Assembly (NCBI GenBank): GCA_964628985.1
Contig: CAZVNJ010000078.1
Coordinates: forward strand, 1 to 8,101
Direction: 5' to 3'
Length of the DNA: 8,101 nt
From: SURF-43 sp964628985
Lineage (GTDB): Bacteria > Chloroflexota > Dehalococcoidia > UBA2979
In this document: one piece after another, positions 1-4,428 of the stretch
How positions within the stretch are numbered: position 1 is the first letter of the stretch
Layout: each line of letters starts with the position of its first letter
Notes under the pieces: generated by a model
The model's input: only the letters and a program-made list of their open reading frames with translations
Databases searched by the model: none
What the model was told of the DNA's origin: nothing
Program-made: the position numbers and the translations under genes

Positions 1-136
1 AGAAGATCAGGAGCAGTTCCGCGACGCTCCGTGCCCCATGGCCCCACCACCGCTCGACGTAATCGCCGCCCGCCCAGAGCACGACGACCATGCTGGCGAG
101 AATCAGCGCGTGCGTGCCCCAGCCGAAGTGACCCAT
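1..136 (-). CDS. N-terminal part of a small membrane protein (truncated by window edge)
   Basis: Seen: reading leftward from an ATG at 136-134, the frame is open to base 1 (45 residues) and begins MGHFGWGTHALILASMVVV. Residues about 9-23 form a hydrophobic stretch typical of a transmembrane helix. It is followed by a Trp/Gly-rich amphipathic stretch (VERWWGHG) and then a second hydrophobic run (AELLLIF) at the edge. The start lies 18 bp from the divergent start at 155. A TATCCT hexamer on this strand ends 6 nt before the ATG, suggesting a leaderless transcript. No family is recognised. Inference: a small inner-membrane protein. It is too short to be certain, but the hydrophobic N-terminus and start context make it more likely real than the overlapping frames on the other strand. 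Confidence 0.5.
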   Translation of the reverse strand, partial: MGHFGWGTHALILASMVVVLWAGGDYVERWWGHGARSVAELLLIF

Positions 137-141
137 GCTCG

Positions 142-148
142 TAGGATA
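142..148. promoter_or_regulatory. Shared divergent -10 element (TAGGATA)
   Basis: The 7-bp TAGGATA contains TAGGAT on the plus strand (142-147), 7 nt before the ATG at 155. It also contains TATCCT on the minus strand (148-143), 6 nt before the ATG at 136. Both fit the TANNNT form of a -10 hexamer at the distance expected for transcription starting at or next to the start codon. No convincing -35 is visible for either direction. Bidirectional promoters with overlapping -10 elements are known in bacteria; the assignment here is inference. Confidence 0.45.
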
Positions 149-154
149 GGTGGC

Positions 155-712
155 ATGAACGACCCGCGACGCGATCCTCCGGCAGCGCTGGGTGCGTTCG
201 ATGCGCTGCCGCTGGATGCCCTTGAAGAGACATGCGGCGAACTGCACCGGCGGATCGGCGTCGCGTTGCGGGCGATCGGAGAGGCTGAAGCGGACGAAGG
301 CGGACGCGAAGCGCCTCGCCGCATCGTCGCCGGATACGTAGCGAGCCTCGAACTGGCCTGCGCGACCTTCGGCGCGGCCGCCGCCGGTGTGAGGGCACCG
401 GACGGGCGCGCCGACCGGCACCCCGCTCTGGTCGCGGCCGTGATGTACGGCTCGCCCGCGATCCCGGCCCTGCTTGCGCGGATGGAGCAGGACCGCCGCA
501 TGCTCGCCTCCCTGGCGAGACACGAGGAAGCACGCCTTGACCAGGTGGTGGCCGGGCCGTGGGGCCAGGCATCGCTGCGGCGCGTGCTGACCGAGGTCGC
601 GCTGGGGGAGGCGTCGCGGTGCGCCCAGACGATCGAGGCCCGGCTCGCCGCAATCGACGCTGCGGAGCGCGCCCGCATGGACAGCGAGCGCGGCGAGTCC
701 GGGCTGGTGTAG
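155..712 (+). CDS. Hypothetical alpha-helical protein (weak DinB-like resemblance)
   Basis: 185 aa from MNDPRRDPPA. I chose the ATG at 155 rather than the upstream frame extension to 38, because the extension overlaps the divergent gene and a -10-like TAGGAT sits 7 nt before this ATG. The protein looks almost entirely helical: an N-terminal helix (about 15-45, ALPLDALEETCGELHRRIG), a long Ala-rich helix (about 52-80), a Gly/Pro loop, then helices at about 98-125 and 140-175. The arrangement, and a C-terminal helix after SLRRVLTEVALGEASR, faintly recall DinB/YfiT four-helix proteins, but the metal-binding histidines of that family are not apparent. I do not assign a function. It ends 5 bp before the next gene, so the two are probably co-transcribed and translationally coupled. 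Confidence 0.65.
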   Translation: MNDPRRDPPAALGAFDALPLDALEETCGELHRRIGVALRAIGEAEADEGGREAPRRIVAGYVASLELACATFGAAAAGVRAPDGRADRHPALVAAVMYGSPAIPALLARMEQDRRMLASLARHEEARLDQVVAGPWGQASLRRVLTEVALGEASRCAQTIEARLAAIDAAERARMDSERGESGLV

Positions 713-717
713 GCGCG

Positions 718-1158
718 ATGCTCGACCCGGAGAGCGCGATCGTGATCCTCTGCGCCGCCGCGCAGGAGCGGCTGGTGGCTGGCGACCTCGACCAGGCGCG
801 CGAGTTGCTGCGGCAGGCGTGGACGGAAGCGTCGACACCGTGGGAGCGCGCGGTCGCAGCCCATTACGTCGCTGGCGTGCAGGCCGCGCCAGCCGCGCGT
901 CACCACTGGCACCGGACCGCGGTGGACGAGGCGCGGCTGGCAGAGGCCGCCGATCCGGATTCGGTGCGGGAGTTGTGGCCCTCGCTGCACCTCGCCTTCG
1001 CCGGCTCGCTGGAGGACGTCGGGGCGTGGGAGCGAGCCGCGCAGTCGTATCGGGACGCAGTTACGGCGGCGCAGCGGCTCGGTGCCGAGGGCGAGGCGTA
1101 CGTGCACGCTGCCGAGGACGGACTGCGGCGAGTCACAGGGCCAACGGATGGCGACTGA
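718..1158 (+). CDS. TPR-like helical repeat protein
   Basis: 146 aa starting MLDPESAIVI at an ATG 5 nt after the upstream stop. The frame is open further upstream to 559, but that extension lies inside the previous gene and has Arg/Gly-rich shadow composition, so it was discarded. Paired helices with TPR-like spacing are visible: residues about 10-28 (ILCAAAQERLVAGDLDQAREL), 36-55 (PWERAVAAHYVAG), 80-95 (ELWPSLHLAFAGSLEDVGAWERA) and 102-118 (SYRDAVTAAQRLGAEGEAYVHA). The G-[DA]-x-x-x-A turns are characteristic of tetratricopeptide folds. Such proteins are usually protein-protein interaction scaffolds and the partner is unknown. Its 3' end overlaps the AlkD-like gene by 11 bp, so the two are likely translated from one mRNA. 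Confidence 0.7.
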   Translation: MLDPESAIVILCAAAQERLVAGDLDQARELLRQAWTEASTPWERAVAAHYVAGVQAAPAARHHWHRTAVDEARLAEAADPDSVRELWPSLHLAFAGSLEDVGAWERAAQSYRDAVTAAQRLGAEGEAYVHAAEDGLRRVTGPTDGD

Positions 1159-1918
1159 CGGAAACGCCATCCCAACGGCCTCGGAGATCGCGGCGGCCCT
1201 CGACGCCGCGCGGCCGGGGACGACACCGGTCCTCCGGACCGTCCGACGGGGCTACTCGCGGACCCTCCGAGGCGTCCACGCTCGCGACGTGATCGCCTTG
1301 GCATCCAATCTCAGCTCGATGCTGCCACAGGAGCGAAAGTGGGTGGCGTACGAACTCGTCCGGTTCCACGCCGGCGCCTTCAAGACAGTCACGCTGCGAC
1401 AGATCGAGGCGCTCTCTCGCGAACTCGATTCCTGGTACGCCGTCGATGGATTCGGGACGATCCTCGTCGGACCGCTGTGGGCGCGTGGCCGGCTGCCAGA
1501 CGCCCTTCCCGAGCGGTGGTCGCGGTCATCCGATCGCTGGCTGCGCCGTTCCTCGCTGGTCGCGACCGTGGGGCTGAACGCCCTCGGCAGCGGTCAGGCG
1601 GACCGCTCGAGGGACGCGGAGCGGACGCTGGCCATCTGCTCACGCCTGGCCGGTGATCGGGACGACATGGTGGAGAAGGCGCTGTCATGGGCACTACGGG
1701 TGCTGTCCGACCGTGACCGAGGCGCGGTCGAACGCTTCATGGAGGAACACGATCCGGTGCTCGCAGCCCGTGTCCGTCGTGAAGTGCGGCGCAAGTTGGA
1801 GACCGGCACGAAGAATCGCCCCCGGGGGGCCTCGGAGGCGGCCACCAGGACGCGTGCCGCCTCGCCTGCCTGGTCGGAGAGCGCCCAGCCCTCCTTCCAC
1901 GACGGCGGGAAGGGGTAG
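1148..1918 (+). CDS. AlkD-like DNA alkylation repair protein (HEAT-like repeat glycosylase family)
   Basis: 256 aa from MATDGNAIPT, whose ATG overlaps the end of the previous gene. The AlkD/AlkC superfamily consists of HEAT-like helical repeat proteins that bind DNA on a concave surface and excise N3/N7-alkylated bases. Seen here: W96-x3-D100 in SWYAVDGF, the paired arginines in WLRRSSL (W131, R133, R134), and W171 in EKALSWALRVL. Their spacing closely follows the Trp/Asp/Arg/Trp active-site set of Bacillus cereus AlkD (W109, D113, R148, W187). The motif EHDPVLAARVRREVRRKL (191-208) matches the usual final repeat. The last ~45 residues (about 212-256) are Ser/Arg/Ala-rich and probably disordered, an extension beyond the core. 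Family membership is fairly secure; true glycosylase activity is inference, because many relatives are only DNA-binding. Confidence 0.83.
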   Translation: MATDGNAIPTASEIAAALDAARPGTTPVLRTVRRGYSRTLRGVHARDVIALASNLSSMLPQERKWVAYELVRFHAGAFKTVTLRQIEALSRELDSWYAVDGFGTILVGPLWARGRLPDALPERWSRSSDRWLRRSSLVATVGLNALGSGQADRSRDAERTLAICSRLAGDRDDMVEKALSWALRVLSDRDRGAVERFMEEHDPVLAARVRREVRRKLETGTKNRPRGASEAATRTRAASPAWSESAQPSFHDGGKG

Positions 1919-1957
1919 CCAAGCGCGTATACGTAGCGAATCAACTGGCCCTGGGGA

Positions 1958-1977
1958 GGCAGCTCTGCCGATGGCAG
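1958..1977. repeat. Small alternating inverted repeats GGCAG/CTGCC/GGCAG
   Basis: GGCAG (1958-1962) pairs with CTGCC (1965-1969), which can alternatively pair with GGCAG (1973-1977). The stems are 5 bp with 2-3 nt loops and there is no following T-tract. It lies 39 bp after the AlkD-like stop and just before parS. It could be a weak transcription-stop structure or chance; I see no stronger terminator in this spacer. Confidence 0.2.
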
Positions 1978-1983
1978 AACGTT

Positions 1984-1999
1984 TGTTCCACGTGAAACA
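1984..1999. other. parS: parS centromere site (ParB/Spo0J binding site)
   Basis: The 16-bp TGTTCCACGTGAAACA is an exact match to the chromosomal parS consensus TGTTNCACGTGAAACA bound by ParB/Spo0J, including the CACGTG core and both flanking half-sites. ParB loads at parS, spreads along DNA as a CTP-dependent clamp, recruits SMC condensin, and with ParA segregates replication origins. The site lies in a 153-bp non-coding spacer between the AlkD-like gene and the antitoxin, so it is free of coding constraint. In most bacteria with this system parS sites cluster near oriC, so the window is probably origin-proximal (inference). No parA or parB is present in this window. Confidence 0.9.
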
Positions 2000-2039
2000 C
2001 GACTCATGCTGCCGCAGTGTCACACAGATTCGATCAGGC

Positions 2040-2077
2040 GACTCCGCAAAGAGTCAGCTTATACTCCATGCATGAGT
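2040..2077. promoter_or_regulatory. Candidate antitoxin operator: phased ACTC/GAGT half-sites
   Basis: Four alternating half-sites surround the antitoxin promoter: GACTC (2040-2044), GAGTC (2051-2055), ACTC (2063-2066) and GAGT (2074-2077). Successive ACTC/GAGT starts are 10, 12 and 11 bp apart, about one helical turn each, and they form two inverted repeats that flank and overlap the -10 hexamer and start codon. Ribbon-helix-helix antitoxins bind such short tandem sites cooperatively and repress their own operon. The repeat is seen directly; its function is inferred. Confidence 0.5.
2060..2065 (+). promoter_or_regulatory. -10 hexamer TATACT of the toxin-antitoxin operon (likely leaderless)
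   Basis: TATACT matches the -10 consensus at 5 of 6 positions and ends 6 nt before the antitoxin ATG at 2072. No Shine-Dalgarno sequence lies between them, so the transcript would begin at or beside the start codon. A good -35 is not visible at 16-18 bp spacing. The hexamer lies inside the ACTC/GAGT repeat array, consistent with autorepression by occlusion. Confidence 0.5.
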
Positions 2078-2320
2078 AAACGGCTCCAGATCGTCATGCC
2101 TGACGACGAATACCGTGCCGTGACAGAGGCGGCTCAGCGGCAGGGCAAGCCGGTCGCGCGGCTTGTCCGCGAGAGCCTCCGACGCACCCTTGCTGAGGAG
2201 TCCGTGATGGCGCCTTCGGAGCGGATCGCCAGGGTGCTCCAGTTCGCTCGGTTCGCGGGACCGACGGGTGACATCGACTCGCTCCTGGAGGAGATCGAGC
2301 GCGGTCGCGCGCTGGCATGA
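2072..2320 (+). CDS. Ribbon-helix-helix antitoxin (VapB-like)
   Basis: 82 aa from MSKRLQIVMP. The N-terminal part is a classic ribbon-helix-helix: a beta strand KRLQIVMP (3-10), helix A DDEYRAVTEAAQRQG (11-25), a turn, and helix B PVARLVRESLRRTLAEE (27-43). It would dimerise and bind DNA through the strand pair. The C-terminal part (about 48-82), with RFAGPTGDIDSLLEEIERGR, resembles the tails by which VapB-type antitoxins wrap and inhibit PIN toxins. The ATG at 2072 is preferred over the in-frame upstream start at 2006: it begins directly at the RHH strand and follows a TATACT hexamer, while the upstream segment has no domain character. Its stop overlaps the toxin ATG (ATGA), typical of a coupled antitoxin-toxin operon. 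Confidence 0.85.
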   Translation: MSKRLQIVMPDDEYRAVTEAAQRQGKPVARLVRESLRRTLAEESVMAPSERIARVLQFARFAGPTGDIDSLLEEIERGRALA

Positions 2321-2712
2321 TCTACGTCGATTCGAACGTGCCCATGTACCTAGTGGGCGCGGAGCACGCGAACAAGCGACGTATTGTGGAGTTAGTCCCA
2401 CAGCTCTTATCCGCACATGAGCAGCTCGTCACGAGTGCGGAAACCTTCCAGGAGATCCTGCACCGGTATCGCGGCCTCGGGGATCGCGTGCACCTGAACG
2501 CCGCGTACGAAGCCCTCGAGGCGATGGTCTCCGCCGTTGCCGAGGTAACCAAGGACGACGTCGACGACGCGCGTGGCCTCGCCGGTGCTTATCCGGAGCT
2601 CTCGTCTCGCGACTGCCTACATGTGGCGGTCATGGGCCGGACACAGTGCAGCACGATCTGGAGTTACGACACGGGCTTCGATGTGCTGGGTGGGATACGA
2701 CGCATCGCCTGA
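2317..2712 (+). CDS. PIN-domain ribonuclease toxin (VapC-like)
   Basis: 131 aa, the usual size of a single-domain VapC. PIN toxins are Mg2+-dependent RNases that cleave tRNA, rRNA or mRNA when freed from their antitoxin. The expected acidic residues are visible: D5 in MIYVDSNVPMY, E46 in TFQEILHRY, D99 in SSRDCLHVAVM, and D118/D122 in SYDTGFD. The order and spacing match the PIN active site, so the enzyme looks intact. The ATG overlaps the antitoxin stop by 4 nt, indicating translational coupling. The gene uses TTA twice and CTA once, codons that are scarce in its GC-rich neighbours, a mild hint of acquisition from elsewhere. The RNA target cannot be read from sequence. Confidence 0.87.
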   Translation: MIYVDSNVPMYLVGAEHANKRRIVELVPQLLSAHEQLVTSAETFQEILHRYRGLGDRVHLNAAYEALEAMVSAVAEVTKDDVDDARGLAGAYPELSSRDCLHVAVMGRTQCSTIWSYDTGFDVLGGIRRIA

Positions 2713-2726
2713 CGGCGGCTCACCGA

Positions 2727-3029
2727 TCACGCGGAATCGGCGCGGCGAGCGTGCTCCTGGCGGTCTTGAAGGTGCGGCGGTGCGAGCCGGTCCGGGGGGA
2801 CGGATGCCGGACGGCGACCGTCGCCCAGATACCCGAGGACTTCGCACATTTCCTCGATGGTCATGTGCAACGCGACGCCGCGGTCGTGGAGGCGGGCGAG
2901 TACAAGGGTGGCCGCGTACGCCTGTTGGGCAGTGACGCGGCCGGTGGCGACGAGGTCAGCGACGGTCGGAGCGCTTCGGGTGCGACGAGCCCGATCGCGG
3001 TCTTCACTGCCGGTGGAGTGTTGCGACAT
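2727..3029 (-). CDS. Small hypothetical protein
   Basis: 100 aa from MSQHSTGSED. The ATG at 3029 was chosen because GGAGGAG (3042-3036) lies 6 nt before it. In-frame ATGs at 3035 and 3047 are too close to, or upstream of, this ribosome site. The N-terminal ~20 residues are Arg/Ser-rich. Residues about 21-70 look folded and helical (PTVADLVATGRVTAQQAYAA, then LVLARLHDRGVALHMTIEEM), and the end (72-100) is Pro/Arg-rich. I recognise no family. The TVADLVATGRVTAQQA segment superficially resembles a short helical DNA- or protein-binding module, but this is not enough to assign. It begins 34 bp after the lipoprotein stop on the same strand, so the two are probably co-transcribed, and it ends 14 bp from the convergent toxin gene. 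Confidence 0.6.
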   Translation of the reverse strand: MSQHSTGSEDRDRARRTRSAPTVADLVATGRVTAQQAYAATLVLARLHDRGVALHMTIEEMCEVLGYLGDGRRPASVPPDRLAPPHLQDRQEHARRADSA

Positions 3030-3063
3030 CGCCATCTCCTCCACCATGACGCATACGCTTCGC

Positions 3064-3627
3064 TCAGGGGTTGGCGGGCAGGGTCTGCTCTCCAAAGACG
3101 GCGAAGGTGGAGCCGTCCCAGCGCAACGCTGTCTCTCGGATCCGGCTCGGGCAACAGTTCGCATCGCCGGGCCCAAAGATCCCCTGTTTCACGATGATCA
3201 ACGCAGCGCCCGGGCCCGCGTTCGGGAGCCTGAGTTCAAATGATCCCGTGCGGTCGATCCAGGCGAGGATCCCGGCGCGCCCCGCCTCGAGTCGATAGAC
3301 GGCCGCGCCTAAGTCGCCCGCTGTGCCCCCAGACTCGACGATCACCAGCGCCTCCTCCCGGCCATCCCCGGTGAAATCGATGTAGGCCACACGCCGGGGC
3401 TCGATCAGCCCGTCTCCAAAGTGCTTGCGGATCTCGTCCATGACAGGCGCCGAGCGCCAGTCGACGTCGCGGAGGCTCTGGGCGGGGAAGCCGCCAGCCA
3501 GCGCGGCGGTCGAGGAAGCCGTCGGTGTGGGGACTGGTTCAGTCCTGGAGGACCGGCAGGAGAGGGCGAGGAGGGCACCGCCCGCCGCAAGCAGCAGGAG
3601 CGCGAGGCCCCGATGTCGGAAGAGCAC
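3064..3627 (-). CDS. Putative secreted lipoprotein of unknown function
   Basis: 187 aa from a GTG codon (MLFRHRGLAL). The N-terminus has the form of a lipoprotein signal: basic RHR, a hydrophobic core LALLLLAAGGALLAL, then SC with Cys24 as the likely lipidated residue. The -3/-1 residues A and S satisfy the general lipobox pattern but are not the optimal LAGC. A Pro/Thr/Ser-rich linker follows (about 28-45). The mature domain carries YIDFTGDGREEALVIV (about 82-97), resembling the DxxGDGxxE loops of FG-GAP/VCBS-like calcium-binding repeats, and a second half with GAALIIVKQGIFGPGDANCCPSR containing a vicinal Cys pair. No ATG is available in frame before the upstream stop at 3682-3684. A purine-rich GGGGAGATGGGG precedes the GTG at a longish distance. 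Probably a surface-anchored protein; role unknown. Confidence 0.72.
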   Translation of the reverse strand: MLFRHRGLALLLLAAGGALLALSCRSSRTEPVPTPTASSTAALAGGFPAQSLRDVDWRSAPVMDEIRKHFGDGLIEPRRVAYIDFTGDGREEALVIVESGGTAGDLGAAVYRLEAGRAGILAWIDRTGSFELRLPNAGPGAALIIVKQGIFGPGDANCCPSRIRETALRWDGSTFAVFGEQTLPANP

Positions 3628-3656
3628 GCGGACGACCCCATCTCCCCGCCGGGTGG

Positions 3657-3685
3657 ATGTTCCTCGCGCATCAGGGGCGAGTCAA
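3657..3685 (-). promoter_or_regulatory. Possible promoter for the lipoprotein operon
   Basis: On the minus strand TTGACT (3685-3680; 5 of 6 to the -35 consensus) is followed, after 17 nt, by GAACAT (3662-3657; 3 of 6 to the -10). It would start transcription about 23-25 nt before the GTG at 3627. The -35 and spacing are good and the -10 is weak. Confidence 0.35.
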
Positions 3686-3761
3686 TCTGAGCGATTCCCA
3701 CGTCGCGAGCGCGTGCGGACACCAGCAGATGGTTGCCGAGAGACGCCGAGACGAAAGGGGG

Positions 3762-3767
3762 TAAACT
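3762..3767 (+). promoter_or_regulatory. -10 hexamer TAAACT upstream of nfuA-like gene (likely leaderless)
   Basis: TAAACT ends 7 nt before the ATG at 3775, the same geometry as at 142 and 2060. A G-run (3757-3761) further upstream is too distant (13 nt) for an ideal ribosome site, which favours a leaderless reading. No clear -35 at standard spacing. Confidence 0.4.
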
Positions 3768-3774
3768 GATCTGC

Positions 3775-4380
3775 ATGGCACCAGACACGTCCGCCGCCGA
3801 GCCGCTTATCCGTTTCACCGACGAGGCGTACGCCAAGTTGTCGGAAATCATCAGCGAGCACGCGAACCCGGTGGCGGGGCTGCGTCTGCAGATCACAAGC
3901 CGGGAGGGCGGGCAGTTCCACCACCTCCTGTCACTGGTCGAAGATGGGGCGCAGGCCGAGGGGGACGTGCAGATCGAGGCCGGGGACATCTGTGTGTTCA
4001 CGGACCAGCGCAGTGCCCCGTATCTGCGCAACACCGTCATCCACTACTTCGAGGATGGCGAGGAGCGCGGGCTCGAGTTCCGGAACCCTAACCCGCTCTG
4101 GATCGACTCGCGGGAGTTCCAGGTCCAGGACCTGCTCGACCAGTTCATCAATCCGCAGATTGCGGCCCACGGCGGTCGCGTCGAGTTGATCGGCATCGAG
4201 GGGCGCACGGCGTACGTCGAGTTCGGCGGCGGGTGCGTCGGGTGCGGCATGATCGCGGTGACGCTGAAGCAGGGCGTCGAGGTCGCGGTCAAGGAGAATG
4301 TGCCCGACATCGACGAGGTCATCGACACGACGGACCACGCGTCCGGCACGAACCCGTACTACCAGCCCTCGAAGAAGTAG
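3775..4380 (+). CDS. nfuA: NfuA-like Fe-S cluster scaffold/carrier protein
   Basis: 201 aa, close to E. coli NfuA (191 aa), with the same two-domain layout. Residues about 11-105 form a degenerate A-type (IscA-like) domain (LIRFTDEAYAKLSEIISEH, then ICVFTDQRSAPYLRNTVIHYFEDGEERGLEFRNPNP). It has lost the cluster-binding cysteines, as in NfuA, where this part binds client apoproteins. Residues about 114-185 form a NifU C-terminal domain with the cluster-ligating CxxC in GGGCVGCGMI (C154, C157), followed by LKQGVEVAVKENVPDIDEVID. A homodimer would hold a [4Fe-4S] cluster between two CxxC motifs and hand it to target enzymes in the cytoplasm. The ATG at 3775 is preferred over a TTG at 3733, because the latter adds a short charged tail and lacks a ribosome site. 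It is divergent from the lipoprotein operon and convergent with the ATP-grasp gene. Confidence 0.9.
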   Translation: MAPDTSAAEPLIRFTDEAYAKLSEIISEHANPVAGLRLQITSREGGQFHHLLSLVEDGAQAEGDVQIEAGDICVFTDQRSAPYLRNTVIHYFEDGEERGLEFRNPNPLWIDSREFQVQDLLDQFINPQIAAHGGRVELIGIEGRTAYVEFGGGCVGCGMIAVTLKQGVEVAVKENVPDIDEVIDTTDHASGTNPYYQPSKK

Positions 4381-4402
4381 CCTTCCCTTAATCGATCTCG
4401 AG

Positions 4403-4428
4403 GCGCCGCACGGCATGAGCCGCGCCGC
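4403..4428. terminator. Weak hairpin between convergent genes
   Basis: CGGC (4411-4414), loop ATGA, GCCG (4419-4422), extended by further GC pairs interrupted by A/C and C/C mismatches. It fills much of the 47-bp gap between the nfuA stop and the convergent ATP-grasp stop. No T-tract follows on either strand. Possibly a bidirectional terminator; weak. Confidence 0.22.

Noticed and set aside
103..1170. 355-residue minus-strand open frame
   Set aside because: Antisense to three coherent plus-strand genes; Arg/Ser/Pro-rich composition with no domain character, typical of shadows in GC-rich DNA.
1971..2075. Short plus-strand frame encoding MAERLFHVKHDSC...
   Set aside because: The FHVKH peptide is simply the translation of the parS sequence; the frame runs through the operator and promoter and has no other protein character.
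2407..2415. DnaA-box-like TTATCCGCA
   Set aside because: A single near-match inside the toxin coding sequence; no cluster of boxes or AT-rich unwinding region, so no oriC is claimed.
1984..2712. parS plus an RHH protein as a plasmid-type partition system
   Set aside because: There is no ParA-type ATPase nearby, and the RHH gene is coupled to a PIN ribonuclease, which fits toxin-antitoxin far better. The parS is of the chromosomal Spo0J type.
2723..2740. Inverted repeat CCGAT-N8-ATCGG at the toxin/hypothetical convergent junction as a terminator
   Set aside because: The stem is only 5 bp with an 8-nt loop, there is no T-tract, and it extends into the coding end of the minus-strand gene.
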